A DNA stretch of 64,000 bases from Bartonella raoultii (lineage in GTDB: Bacteria; Pseudomonadota; Alphaproteobacteria; Rhizobiales; Rhizobiaceae). Positions 1 to 10,097 of this stretch are shown here, piece by piece; position 1 is the first letter of the stretch; each line of letters begins with the position of its first letter. The notes below the pieces were generated by a model. The model had not been told where the DNA came from. It saw only the letters and a list, made by a program, of their open reading frames with translations, and made no database searches. The stretch spans positions 275,370 to 339,369 of the forward strand of contig NZ_JAIFRO010000003.1 in NCBI RefSeq assembly GCF_019659805.1, given 5' to 3'. The translations under genes were made by a program, and so were the position numbers.

Positions 1-2
1 AG

Positions 3-1514
3 TTATCCCACACTACCTTCAAGACTAATACCAATAAGCTTTTGTGCTTCAACCGCAAATTCCATTGGAAGCTTTTGAATAACCTCTTTTACAAAACCAT
101 TCACAATTAATGCGATAGCTTCTTCCTCAGGAATTCCCCGTTGCATAACATAAAAAAGCTGATCATCCGAAATTTTGGATGTTGTCGCTTCATGTTCAAA
201 TTGTGCTGTTGCATTTTTTGCTTCAATATAAGGTACTGTGTGAGCTCCACAATCATTACCAATTAACAAACTATCACATTGGGTAAAATTACGCGCATTT
301 TGGGCTTTTTTATATGCAGCAACTTGCCCTCGATAAGTATTATTTGAAAAACCAGCAGAAATACCTTTGGAAACAATACGGCTAGATGTATTTTTGCCTA
401 AATGGATCATTTTTGTACCAGAATCAATCTGTTGATGCCCATTGGCAACAGCTATAGAATAAAATTCTCCACGTGTATTATTACCACGCAATAAACAAGA
501 TGGGTACTTCCAAGTAATTGCAGAACCAGTTTCCACCTGTGTCCATGAAATTTTAGAATTATCGCCCCGACAATCTCCACGTTTTGTTACAAAATTATAG
601 ACCCCTCCCTTCCCCTCTTTGTCACCAGGATACCAATTTTGTACTGTAGAATATTTTATTTCTGCATTTTTGAGTGCAATAAGCTCAACAACAGCAGCAT
701 GAAGTTGGTTTTCATCTCGTTGTGGGGCAGTACATCCCTCAAGATAAGAAACATAAGAATCGTCCTCTGCAATAATTAATGTGCGCTCAAATTGGCCTGT
801 ATTGCGCTCATTGATCCTAAAATACGTGGAAAGTTCCATAGGACAACGAACACCTTTGGGAATATAAACAAATGAACCATCTGTAAAGACAGCTGCATTT
901 AAGGCAGCATAATAATTATCACTTACTGGTACAACGGTTCCCAGATACTCTTTAATAAGAGTAGGATGTTCGATGATTGCTTCTGAAATAGAACAAAAAA
1001 TAACACCAGCACGTGCTAACTCTTTTTTAAATGTTGTTATAACAGAAACAGAGTCGAAAACTGCATCAACAGCTACTTGTCCTGAACCATAAAAATTATC
1101 ATCAACAGTAGAAGGATCAGACTGTTTTCTTACACCCGCTAAAATTTCTTGCTCTTTAAGAGGAATGCCAAGTTTTTCATAAGTTGCCAATAACTCAGGA
1201 TCAACTTCATCTAAAGATTTCGGTCCTGTATGACTTTTAGGAGCAGCGTAATAATATAGTTCCTGAAAATTAATTTTAGGATATTTAATACGCGCCCAAT
1301 TAGGCTCTTGCATTGTCAACCAGCGCTGAAAAGCTTGTAAACGCCATGTTAACATCCACTCAGGTTCATGTTTTTTTGCAGAAATTAATCGAATAATATC
1401 TTCATTAAGCCCTTTAGGAGCTTTATCCATTTCAATCTTGGTTTCAAAACCATATTTATATTGATCAACATCTATTTCACGTACCTGGCGTATTGTTTCC
1501 TGTACTGCCGGCAT
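3..1514 (-). CDS. sufB: Fe-S cluster assembly scaffold protein SufB
   Basis: SufB is the scaffold subunit of the cytoplasmic SufBCD complex, on which sulfur from a cysteine desulfurase and iron are assembled into Fe-S clusters. The 503-residue product is full length for the family and carries the conserved C-terminal part with [15 protein letters not shown], where the conserved cysteine and nearby acidic residue lie, plus the central Q-rich beta-helix core. The ATG at 1514 has GGAGA nine bases upstream. The gene ends two bases from the window edge, so sufC, sufD and sufS, which normally follow in rhizobia, would lie further left. The upstream neighbour is a cysteine desulfurase, the usual order in this group. 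Confidence 0.97.
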   Translation of the reverse strand: MPAVQETIRQVREIDVDQYKYGFETKIEMDKAPKGLNEDIIRLISAKKHEPEWMLTWRLQAFQRWLTMQEPNWARIKYPKINFQELYYYAAPKSHTGPKSLDEVDPELLATYEKLGIPLKEQEILAGVRKQSDPSTVDDNFYGSGQVAVDAVFDSVSVITTFKKELARAGVIFCSISEAIIEHPTLIKEYLGTVVPVSDNYYAALNAAVFTDGSFVYIPKGVRCPMELSTYFRINERNTGQFERTLIIAEDDSYVSYLEGCTAPQRDENQLHAAVVELIALKNAEIKYSTVQNWYPGDKEGKGGVYNFVTKRGDCRGDNSKISWTQVETGSAITWKYPSCLLRGNNTRGEFYSIAVANGHQQIDSGTKMIHLGKNTSSRIVSKGISAGFSNNTYRGQVAAYKKAQNARNFTQCDSLLIGNDCGAHTVPYIEAKNATAQFEHEATTSKISDDQLFYVMQRGIPEEEAIALIVNGFVKEVIQKLPMEFAVEAQKLIGISLEGSVG

Positions 1515-1657
1515 CGATTTTCTCCATTCTTTCTCATCAAAAACTTGAGATTAAAGATCTTGTTTTTTATAAGATTAAGCAAGCAAAGCAATTTCTATAG
1601 TATAGGTAAAATAGGAAAATTTTAATCAAAATTCTTTTATTTTAAAAATAATAACTG

Positions 1658-2803
1658 CTACCTTTTAGTATTACTCATAATTTCAGAAAAAAACAATAAA
1701 AAATCATCGATATCTTTTGACGTTATGCCACGTCCTATTGAAATACGAATTGCACCGTTGGAGGTATGATAGCCCATTGCCTCCAAGACTTTGCTGTGTT
1801 TCACTTTTCCGGAAGAACAAGCAGAACCTGCTGATACTGAAAAACCTGCTAAATCAAAAGCAATTTGCATAGTCTCAGCTTTTATATTTTGTACAGTAAA
1901 GTATGTTGTATTTGATAAACGTGGAACTTTTTGTCCAAAAATTTCAACATCTTGGGTTATTTTCTGTAATCCATCTTCTAATTTATTGCGTAAATACATT
2001 AATTGTTTTATTTCTTCTTGAGTAAAACAATCAGAGATAGCTGCTCCAAAAGCCGCAATTAACGGCAATGCTTCTGTTCCTCCACGCAAACCTCTTTCTT
2101 GTCCACCCCCAATAATAAGAGGATGTGGTGTAAGAAGGTTACCGCATGAAACAAAAGCACCAATTCCTTTAGGACCACCAATTTTATGTGCAGATAGTAT
2201 AAAAAAATCTCCTCCCATCTGATGAATATCAACAAATGTTTTATCTACATATTGCGTCAAATCAACAATAAGAGTGCCTCCAAAACTTCGAACAATAGAA
2301 GCTATATCTTTTATTGGCTGAATCACACCAGTTTCACTATTTGCTGCTTGAATAGCAATAAGAGGTAAACCTTTTGTATTATCGTGAAGCTTTAAGAGAG
2401 AACGTAATTTATCTTGTTGAATCAGCCCATTTTTATCAACAGCAACTACACTTATCAGTTCTTTAGAAAAACGTCCCCCTTCTGCAACAGATGGATGTTC
2501 AGTCGCTCCAATATAAAGATGAGAAAATTGAATTTTTGCATTCCCCATATCGTAAAAGGGAGTTAATAACGTCATCGCTGCTTCACTTGCGCCAGAGGTA
2601 AACACAACATGATCTGGATCTGTATTGAGTTTTTCAGCGATTTGCCGACGCGCTTTTTGCAATAAAGCTTTTGCAGCACGACCTTCCGTATGAACTGATG
2701 ATGGATTACCAAAGATCTCTAAAGATTCCAATAATGCCATTCGTGCACGTTTTTTAAGTGGTGTTGTGGCATTATGATCAAAATATCGGCGCTTTATAAC
2801 CAT
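1658..2803 (-). CDS. Cysteine desulfurase (class V aminotransferase, NifS/IscS-like)
   Basis: A pyridoxal-phosphate enzyme that removes sulfur from cysteine to give alanine and a protein persulfide, here probably feeding SufB downstream. Visible are the N-terminal YFDHNATTPL, the PLP lysine in SAHKIGGPKG, and the catalytic cysteine in SAGSACSSG near residue 325, the short-motif type typical of IscS/NifS (group I) rather than SufS. The longest frame starts at a TTG (2815); the ATG at 2803 gives MVIKRRYFDHN, which matches the usual start, though its ribosome site is weak. It lies 143 bases upstream of sufB on the same strand and is likely co-transcribed with it. Confidence 0.93.
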   Translation of the reverse strand: MVIKRRYFDHNATTPLKKRARMALLESLEIFGNPSSVHTEGRAAKALLQKARRQIAEKLNTDPDHVVFTSGASEAAMTLLTPFYDMGNAKIQFSHLYIGATEHPSVAEGGRFSKELISVVAVDKNGLIQQDKLRSLLKLHDNTKGLPLIAIQAANSETGVIQPIKDIASIVRSFGGTLIVDLTQYVDKTFVDIHQMGGDFFILSAHKIGGPKGIGAFVSCGNLLTPHPLIIGGGQERGLRGGTEALPLIAAFGAAISDCFTQEEIKQLMYLRNKLEDGLQKITQDVEIFGQKVPRLSNTTYFTVQNIKAETMQIAFDLAGFSVSAGSACSSGKVKHSKVLEAMGYHTSNGAIRISIGRGITSKDIDDFLLFFSEIMSNTKR

Positions 2804-2970
2804 TGTACATCGCAATCAGTTATTACATCATATGAATTTATTTGAAAAAATAGTGCAATTTTCTTAAAAAATGCATTTAAAAAAGAATATCTAATGATTA
2901 ACTATAGGATTCTATGGTAAAAGCCGTCCAAGGTCAATGAGAGTCTTTATAGCATTTTAAGGAGCATTTA

Positions 2971-3651
2971 ATGCCAGAAATTATTTTTAATGGTCCCGCA
3001 GGGCGGCTCGAAGGACGTTATCAACCTTCACAACAGAGAAATGCGCCAATTGCAATTATATTGCATCCTCATCCCCAATTTGGTGGAACAATGAACAATA
3101 AAATTGTTTATGACCTCTTTTATATGTTCCAACAACGTGGTTTTACCACATTACGCTTTAATTTTCGCGGTATTGGTCGTAGTCAAGGTGAATTTGATTA
3201 TGGAATAGGAGAGCTTTCAGATGCTGCGGCCGCACTCGATTGGGTACAAACACAGCACCCTGATTCCAAAAATTGCTGGGTAGCTGGATATTCATTTGGT
3301 GCTTGGATTGGTATGCAACTTTTAATGCGCCGTCCGGAAATTGAAGGGTTTATATCCGTTTCTCCTCAGCCCAATGTTTACGATTTTTCATTCCTTGCGC
3401 CTTGTCCGTCCTCTGGACTTATAATTCATGGTGCTATCGACAAAGTTGCTCCTCCAAAAGATGTTCAGACTCTTGTAGATAAGTTAAAAACACAAAAAGG
3501 TATTACAATTACACAAGAAATATTAGAGGGTGCTAACCACTTTTTTAGTGGATGTAATGAAGAGCTTATTGAAAAATGTGCACAATATTTGGATAATCAT
3601 ATTACCAATGAATTTCTTATCCCTCCTACTGAAATACTCTCACTTACCTAA
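2971..3651 (+). CDS. Alpha/beta hydrolase (COG2945-like)
   Basis: A 226-residue cytoplasmic alpha/beta hydrolase of the small esterase/dienelactone-hydrolase-like type. The nucleophile elbow is GYSFGAW (Ser near residue 108), preceded by the HPHPQFGGTMNNK oxyanion region and NFRGIGRSQG. The candidate acid and base are the aspartate of HGAIDKVAPP and the histidine of GANHFF. The ATG is preceded by AAGGAG eight bases upstream. The substrate is unknown. It is transcribed divergently from the cysteine desulfurase, and in rhizobia this family often sits beside the suf genes, but no role in Fe-S assembly is shown by the sequence. Confidence 0.85.
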   Translation: MPEIIFNGPAGRLEGRYQPSQQRNAPIAIILHPHPQFGGTMNNKIVYDLFYMFQQRGFTTLRFNFRGIGRSQGEFDYGIGELSDAAAALDWVQTQHPDSKNCWVAGYSFGAWIGMQLLMRRPEIEGFISVSPQPNVYDFSFLAPCPSSGLIIHGAIDKVAPPKDVQTLVDKLKTQKGITITQEILEGANHFFSGCNEELIEKCAQYLDNHITNEFLIPPTEILSLT

Positions 3652-3898
3652 AGCCACCAATAATTTATTACAAATAATAAAATCCTTTTTTACCCTTTTT
3701 AAGCGTTCTACTATCCATCTATGTTTGGAAATAAAGATTATTCCTCATTTTTTCATGTGCAGAATATTTTAGAAAAATAACATCTATAGTGTTATTCATT
3801 GCTGTAATATTTTTCGTTCTCTTGTGAGACAAGCATTTTTTGTGCTAGAGAAAGCACCTTATTATATAAAATACTATATGAATTAGGAAATAAAATCT

Positions 3899-5152
3899 GT
3901 GTCTGCCTTTAAATCTGATTTTTTACACATTATGAGCGAACGTGGCTTTATTCACCAAATTTCGGATAAAGAAGGTTTAGATGCTCTTTTTTTAAAAGAA
4001 GTTGTAACCGCTTATATTGGCTTTGATCCTACAGCTTCCAGTCTGCATGCTGGAAGCCTTCTTCAAATTATGATGCTTTATTGGTTGCAAAAAACAGGTC
4101 ACAAACCTATCGCTTTAATGGGAGGAGGAACAGGATTAATTGGTGATCCCTCCTTCAAAGATGAAGCTCGCCTCCTTCTAACACAAGAAGATATTGCTAC
4201 AAATATTGCTAGTATTAAAAAAATCTTTTCTCGCTATTTAACCTTTGGTGATAAAAGCACTGATGCATATATTGTTAATAATGCTGAGTGGTTGTGTGAT
4301 TTAAACTACTTAGAGTTCTTACGTGATATTGGAAGACATTTTTCTGTCAATCGCATGCTATCATTTGATTCTGTCCGACTCAGGCTGGAACGTGAACATT
4401 CTTTATCATTTCTTGAATTTAATTATATGATTTTGCAAGCTTATGATTTTGTTGAACTTTATAAGCGTTATGGGCTACGTATGCAAATGGGGGGGTCTGA
4501 CCAATGGGGTAATATTATCAATGGAATAGAATTGGGACATCGCTTAGGAACAGCCCAGTTATATGCATTAACATCCCCACTTCTTACAACTTCTTCCGGT
4601 GCTAAAATGGGTAAATCACTGAATGGAGCTGTATGGCTTAATGCAGATCTACTTTCACCTTACCAATTTTGGCAATATTGGCGTAACACAGAAGATGCTG
4701 ATGTGATACGATTTTTAAAGCTTTATACCACATTGCCAATGGATGAGATTCTCAAGCTTTCTGCGTTAAAAGGAAATGAAATTAACGAAGCAAAAAAAAT
4801 TCTTGCCACAGAAATTACAGCAATGTTACATGGGCATAATCTTGCAAATTCAGCTGCAGAAACTGCTCGAAAAACCTTTGAAGAAAAAACACTGGGAGAA
4901 AATCTTCCAACTATTGAAATAAATATTTTAGAATTAAAAACAGGTGTAGGATTATTAACTCTTTTAGTACAAGCAGAACTTGCAAAATCTAATAGTGAGG
5001 CACGACGCCATATTCAAGGTGGGGGTGTACGTATCAATGATCAAATTGTTAAGAATGAAACATACCTTATTACTGAAAAAGATATCAACAAAGTAGGAAT
5101 TATCAAACTTTCTTTAGGTAAGAAAAAACATGTTTTGATAAAACCTCTGTAG
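3899..5152 (+). CDS. tyrS: Tyrosyl-tRNA synthetase
   Basis: Class I aminoacyl-tRNA synthetase that charges tRNA-Tyr. The ATP-binding HIGH motif appears as LHAG (in [13 protein letters not shown], near residue 52), the tyrosine-binding region as [11 protein letters not shown], and KMSKS as KMGKS near residue 239. An S4-type RNA-binding domain closes the protein ([14 protein letters not shown]). At 417 residues it is a normal bacterial TyrS. The start is GTG at 3899, preceded by AGGAAA; no ATG gives a better fit. Confidence 0.97.
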   Translation: MSAFKSDFLHIMSERGFIHQISDKEGLDALFLKEVVTAYIGFDPTASSLHAGSLLQIMMLYWLQKTGHKPIALMGGGTGLIGDPSFKDEARLLLTQEDIATNIASIKKIFSRYLTFGDKSTDAYIVNNAEWLCDLNYLEFLRDIGRHFSVNRMLSFDSVRLRLEREHSLSFLEFNYMILQAYDFVELYKRYGLRMQMGGSDQWGNIINGIELGHRLGTAQLYALTSPLLTTSSGAKMGKSLNGAVWLNADLLSPYQFWQYWRNTEDADVIRFLKLYTTLPMDEILKLSALKGNEINEAKKILATEITAMLHGHNLANSAAETARKTFEEKTLGENLPTIEINILELKTGVGLLTLLVQAELAKSNSEARRHIQGGGVRINDQIVKNETYLITEKDINKVGIIKLSLGKKKHVLIKPL

Positions 5153-5519
5153 TTTATTAATGTTGTTTTTTCATTCTATGATTTTAAGATTTTTTATGAA
5201 ATATCATGTTTATGCTCTTTATTTTGATATTATTTTTCTAGTTTAATTACTATATAAAGGCATTGCCGGTTATTTTACGAGGGAAATTCTTTGCCTTTTT
5301 ATGCATTACTATGAAGCAAAAAACTCTACAAAAGTGGACTTCTATCCGTAGAACTCTTTCTCCGCATTTATAGCTTATTGCCCACCGTATTTTCTAAAAT
5401 AGATGTCTTTTATAACTCTGTACAGCAAATAAAAATTCTCTGAAATATTCAAGAGTTGAATCTTTATTTTTTCTCTGTACTCTAATGCTTAATATTCAAA
5501 CAAAAAGAAAGATATAATC
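5153..5519. other. Intergenic stretch without a recognised gene
   Basis: This 367-base AT-rich gap separates tyrS from the peroxiredoxin gene on the same strand. The only open frames are very short (for example a 20-codon frame at 5310-5372) and lack a ribosome-binding site. I see no clear hairpin terminator or RNA gene. It probably holds the tyrS 3' end and the promoter of the next gene. Confidence 0.5.
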
Positions 5520-6008
5520 ATGACAAAATCAATGAAAGGGATTATCGCTCCTGACTTTAATTTACCACGCGATGGAGGAGGTACATTACGTCTTTCTGAT
5601 CTTCAAGGAAAAACAGTTGTTTTATATTTTTATCCAAAGGATGATACCAGTGGGTGTACAAATGAAGCGGTTGACTTTACTAAATTGAAGACAAAATTTG
5701 ATGAAATTGGAGTTGTCATTATTGGAATGTCTCCAGACAGTGTTCATAAACATGATAAATTCAAAACAAAACATGAACTTGATATCATTCTTATTTCTGA
5801 TGAAGAAAAAACAACGCTTGAAGCTTATGGCGTTTGGATTGAAAAAAGCATGTATGGGCGCAAATATATGGGAGTTGAACGAAGCACTTTTTTGATTGAT
5901 TCAACTGGGATAATAGTAGAAGAATGGCGCAAAGTAAGTATATCTGGACATGCTGAAAATGTTTTAGCTGCCGCGACACTTTTCCAACATAATGAATCAA
6001 AAAAGTAA
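5520..6008 (+). CDS. bcp: Thiol peroxidase, Bcp/PrxQ-type peroxiredoxin
   Basis: A 162-residue thioredoxin-fold peroxidase that reduces hydrogen peroxide and organic hydroperoxides. The peroxidatic cysteine lies in YPKDDTSGCTNEAVDF near residue 46. The resolving cysteine that many Bcp proteins carry five residues later is a valine here, and the whole protein contains only this one cysteine. It should therefore act as a 1-Cys enzyme resolved by an external thiol, which is an inference. A conserved arginine lies in GVERSTFLID. The ATG follows AAGAAAGA. It converges with prfB across a 134-base gap. Confidence 0.93.
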   Translation: MTKSMKGIIAPDFNLPRDGGGTLRLSDLQGKTVVLYFYPKDDTSGCTNEAVDFTKLKTKFDEIGVVIIGMSPDSVHKHDKFKTKHELDIILISDEEKTTLEAYGVWIEKSMYGRKYMGVERSTFLIDSTGIIVEEWRKVSISGHAENVLAAATLFQHNESKK

Positions 6009-6142
6009 ATAGTGTAATATAGCTGAAAAAGAATACCATTCTTTTCAAAAAAATCTACTTTTCTAAATGACACATTTAAGCATGATAAGGTGGAATTAAC
6101 ATTCCTAAAATAAATTTAACGGAATTTTAAAATATTATGCTG

Positions 6143-7271
6143 TCAGTTCATATCTTTTCTTTTGGGTTCTTTTCCGTAAATGCGTTGAGCCAATGCTCCT
6201 TCTATAAACGCATCTAAATCTCCATTAAGTACGGATTGCGGATCAGTATTTTCTATATCTGTGCGTAAATCTTTTACAAGCTGATAGGGTTGAAGAACAT
6301 AAGATCTAATTTGGTGCCCCCATCCAATGTCTGTTTTGGAGGATTCAACGGCATTTGTTTCTTCTTCTCTTTTTTTGAGCTCTTCCTCATAAAGTCGTGC
6401 ACGCAACATAGACCAAGCTGTTGCACGATTTTTATGTTGTGAACGTTCTGTTTGACATTGAACAACAATACCTGTTTTTATATGTGTGATACGAACTGCA
6501 GAATCTGTCGTATTAACATGTTGCCCTCCTGCTCCTGATGCACGATATGTATCAATGCGAACATCGGCTTCTGAAACATCAACTTCAATATTATCATCAA
6601 TAACAGGATAAACCCAAATACTTGCAAAAGAAGTATGACGCTTTGCATTTGAATCAAATGGAGAAATGCGTACCAAACGATGAACACCTGATTCTGTTTT
6701 TAACAATCCATAAGCATTATGCCCTTTTATAAGAAGAGTTGCTGACTTTATCCCAGCTTCTTCTCCATCATGAACTTCTAATATTTCAACCTTCATTTTA
6801 TGTTGTTCAGCCCAGCGCATATACATGCGCAAAAGCATAGAAGCCCAATCTTGGCTTTCTGTACCCCCGGCACCAGCATGAACCTCTAGATAAGCATCAT
6901 TTGGATCTGCTTCTCCTGAAAGGAGCACATCAATTTGTCTTTTATCTATTTCATTCTTAAGATTACGTATTGAATTCTCTGCATCAGTGACAATTTCTAC
7001 ATCACTTTCTTCTTCACCTATTGCGATAAGTTCAATACACTCTTCCAGTGTTCTGGAAAATGAAAAAATACTATTAATTGAATCATCAAGACGCTGCCGT
7101 TCACGCATCATATCTTGCGCTTGTTGTGCATCATTCCAAAACGACGGCTCTTCTGCTTTCTGATTGAGATACTCAAGGCGTTTTAGTGAGTTATCCCAGT
7201 CAAAGATGCCCCCTTAGCAACTGAATTGCCTTTTGAATTTCATCAACTAATGTTTCTATTTCTGCTCGCAT
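6143..7271 (-). CDS. prfB: Peptide chain release factor 2 (needs +1 frameshift)
   Basis: Release factor 2 recognises UGA and UAA stop codons and triggers peptide release. The gene is split into a 24-codon first frame (ATG at 7271, MRAEIETLVDEIQ...) ending in a UGA at 7200-7202, and a main frame that includes the catalytic GGQ (GASGAGGQHVNTTDS). Its stop-codon recognition region reads SPFDSNAKRHTSF. Joining the frames by a +1 shift gives 375 residues, the normal RF2 size, with the junction GHL-DWDNSLKRLEYLN. Annotation from the main-frame ATG at 7111 would lose about 53 N-terminal residues. The slippery signal is described separately. Confidence 0.96.
7199..7214 (-). promoter_or_regulatory. 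Programmed +1 frameshift signal of prfB
   Basis: On the minus strand the codons read AGG GGG CAT CTT TGA C. The purine-rich AGGGGG acts as an internal Shine-Dalgarno sequence three bases before the slippery CTT, and the in-frame TGA is followed by C, the weakest stop context. This is the classical autoregulatory site: when RF2 is scarce the ribosome pauses and slips +1 to make full-length RF2. It differs from the E. coli site only in CAT for TAT. Confidence 0.95.
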
Positions 7272-7435
7272 AATGAACACCGTAGTTTTTATTTTTTATA
7301 CTTTCAATATTCTAGAGATATCTAATAAATGCAACAATTAGATAACATAACTACATCAACTTTTAAATTATAGCTATTATAAGCACAGAAAAGAATCTTT
7401 TCTAAAATAACTCAGATAAAAAGATTTCTTTTTGA

Positions 7436-9919
7436 TTAATACAGCCCACCTGTACCACTTTCAAGAGCTTTATTAACTTGCGGTGAAGTCGTCATTGTAG
7501 GAACACCTTCTTGAAAAGAATTTGTACTACCAATTACCTGATAGATATCAGAAGGTCCAGTACCTGGTTTAAATGCTTCTATAATAACGTCATGATCTCC
7601 CCTCTCTGCGAGCATACCTGTTTTACGATTAATTGGCATTAAAATCATACCCTCTGGCATTTTAAATGGTATATCTGGTTTGTCTTTAAGAGCTTCTTCC
7701 ATAAACTCACCAAAAATAGGTGCTGCCAATGAACTACCTGTTCCATATCCTAAAGGTGCAGGCTGATCATAACCAACAAAAACACCAACTACGAGATTAG
7801 GCGTAAATCCCATAAACCATACGTCTTTAGAATCATTTGTTGTTCCTGTTTTTCCGGCAATATGTCGATTGAGATAGCGTAAACGTACACCAGTACCACG
7901 CTGAATAACTCCCTCCATCATTGATGTAATTTGATAAGCTGTCATAGGATCAAGAACTTGATCTCGTTCATCAATCAATTTAGGCTCACGTTGATTATCC
8001 CATGACTGTGTATTACAATTTTCACAAATACGATCATCATGACGGTAAATCGTTTTTCCATAACGATCTTGAATTCTATCTATTAAAGAAGGATGAATAG
8101 AACGCCCCCCATTTGCAATCACTGAATAAGCTGTAACCATCCGTAAAACTGTTGTTTCAGCTGCTCCCAAAGCCATGGAAAGATAAGGCGGCAATTTATC
8201 AACAACACCGAAACGTTCTGCATATTCAGAAACAATAGGCATTCCCATATCATAAGCGAGCCGTACTGTCATAAGATTACGAGAATGTTCAATACCATAG
8301 CGTAGTGTTGCTGGACCCGAAAATGTACCACCATAATTCTTAGGGTGCCAAACCTCACCGTTATATTGGCGAATTTCAATAGGACCATCCAAAATAACAG
8401 ATGATGGTGTATATCCATTATCAAGTGCTGCAGCATATACAAAAGGTTTGAAAGCAGACCCGGGCTGGCGATACGCTTGTGTTGCACGATTAAATTCAGA
8501 TTCTGCAAAAGAAAACCCCCCAACCATTGCGAGAACACGCCCTGTATGAGGATCCATAGCAACAATAGCACCTTCAACCTTTGGGATTTGTTGTAAACGG
8601 TAAGTATTGCTCGTCGTTGATATTTTTTCAACAAAAACAACATCTCCAACCTGCAAAACATGAGATAAATTCTGGACCGTTTTTCTATGACCATTTTCTT
8701 TAACAACATGTAATGCCCATTTTGAATCCGCTTCAGATAAAATAGCAATTTCTCGTTTTTTTGATAATGATCCCGAATCTTCCCGCTGTGGCTGTAAACC
8801 GATCTCCACTTTATGAGCTGTCGCCGAAAGAACAACTGCTAAACGCCATTCAGGTACATCGCTTAATCCCGTTATTTTTGCAAGCTCTACTCCCCAATCT
8901 CCTCTTTTATCCCAATCCCCCTTTTTCTTATCAATGTGCGCATAAGCACCACGCCATCCTTGTGAATGATCAAATTTAATCAATCCATTTTGCAAAGCGC
9001 GTCGAGCAATAAGCTGTAAATGCGGATCAAGAGTTGTGCGGATAGAAAGTCCACCTTCATAGAGTGTTTTAGCTCCATAGCGACGTATTAAGCGGCGACG
9101 GACTTCTTCAGTAAAATAGTCAGCAGCAAAAACGTAGCTATCTTTCCCACGCATTGTAATGCCCAAAGGCTTTTTTTTCGCTTTTTCACCTTGTTCATAG
9201 GTTACATATCCATTCGCAACCATCCTATCTATAACCCAATTGCGCCGATTAATAGCACGTTGTGTATTTTTAAATGGATCGTAATTCCCTGGACCTTTTG
9301 GAAGAGCAGCCAAATAAGCACATTGCTCTAAAGTGAGATCCTTGACAGATTTATTGAAATAGGTCAATGACGCTGCCGCAATACCATATGCACCACGACC
9401 AAGATAAATTTCATTGAGATAAAGCTCAAGAATATGATCTTTTGAATAGGTCTTTTCAATACGCATTGCCAAGATAGCTTCTTTAAACTTACGCTCTAAC
9501 GTTGCTTCTGAACTTAAAAGAAAATTTTTAGCAACTTGTTGTGTAATGGTTGATGCTCCTTCTGGACGTTTTCCAGAACCAATATTACGAATATTATTAA
9601 TTAAGGCTCTCAGAAGTCCTTCAGGATCTAAACCAAAATGGTGATAAAAATTTTTATCTTCAGCTGAAATAAAAGCATTTTTAATAAGCTCTGGTATTGA
9701 TTGAATTGGTAAATAAAGGCGATGTTTTGTTGCAAACTCTGCCATAAGACTACCATTTGACGCATGGACGCGCGTCATCACAGCAGGTTCATAAAGTGAA
9801 AGAACCTCATAGTCAGGAAGACCACTTGCCTGACTCTTCATTATGATACTCCACATTATTGCTCCAAAAATCCCAATGGTCGCAAAAAAACTAAAAAGAT
9901 ACCTAAAAAAAATTATCAT
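7436..9919 (-). CDS. mrcA: Penicillin-binding protein 1A (bifunctional transglycosylase/transpeptidase)
   Basis: Inner-membrane class A PBP that polymerises and crosslinks peptidoglycan. One N-terminal membrane helix (FFRYLFSFFATIGIFGAIMW) precedes the GT51 domain with ISAEDKNFYHHFGLD and GASTITQQVAKNFLL. An OB-like insertion follows, then the transpeptidase domain with the active serine in PGSAFKPF (near residue 487) and the KTG box in AGKTGTTND (near residue 688). The longest frame begins with TTG (9949); I chose the ATG at 9919, which places the helix right at the N-terminus and gives 827 residues. Neither start has a strong ribosome site. An amidase gene lies just upstream on the same strand. 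Confidence 0.95.
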   Translation of the reverse strand: MIIFFRYLFSFFATIGIFGAIMWSIIMKSQASGLPDYEVLSLYEPAVMTRVHASNGSLMAEFATKHRLYLPIQSIPELIKNAFISAEDKNFYHHFGLDPEGLLRALINNIRNIGSGKRPEGASTITQQVAKNFLLSSEATLERKFKEAILAMRIEKTYSKDHILELYLNEIYLGRGAYGIAAASLTYFNKSVKDLTLEQCAYLAALPKGPGNYDPFKNTQRAINRRNWVIDRMVANGYVTYEQGEKAKKKPLGITMRGKDSYVFAADYFTEEVRRRLIRRYGAKTLYEGGLSIRTTLDPHLQLIARRALQNGLIKFDHSQGWRGAYAHIDKKKGDWDKRGDWGVELAKITGLSDVPEWRLAVVLSATAHKVEIGLQPQREDSGSLSKKREIAILSEADSKWALHVVKENGHRKTVQNLSHVLQVGDVVFVEKISTTSNTYRLQQIPKVEGAIVAMDPHTGRVLAMVGGFSFAESEFNRATQAYRQPGSAFKPFVYAAALDNGYTPSSVILDGPIEIRQYNGEVWHPKNYGGTFSGPATLRYGIEHSRNLMTVRLAYDMGMPIVSEYAERFGVVDKLPPYLSMALGAAETTVLRMVTAYSVIANGGRSIHPSLIDRIQDRYGKTIYRHDDRICENCNTQSWDNQREPKLIDERDQVLDPMTAYQITSMMEGVIQRGTGVRLRYLNRHIAGKTGTTNDSKDVWFMGFTPNLVVGVFVGYDQPAPLGYGTGSSLAAPIFGEFMEEALKDKPDIPFKMPEGMILMPINRKTGMLAERGDHDVIIEAFKPGTGPSDIYQVIGSTNSFQEGVPTMTTSPQVNKALESGTGGLY

Positions 9920-10097
9920 CGAAACAGCTATCGCTTTCGCTTTTTTCAAAATTGATTAAAGATAAAGATATATCATCTCACCTGCATTAAGCAGCTTTTA
10001 CCATGAAACTGAGAAAAGAAAAAAATATTTTTATTCTTTCATTCTTTATACAAAATAATATTAGAAGTTTACACTGATACTCTATTTTCTCATAAAT

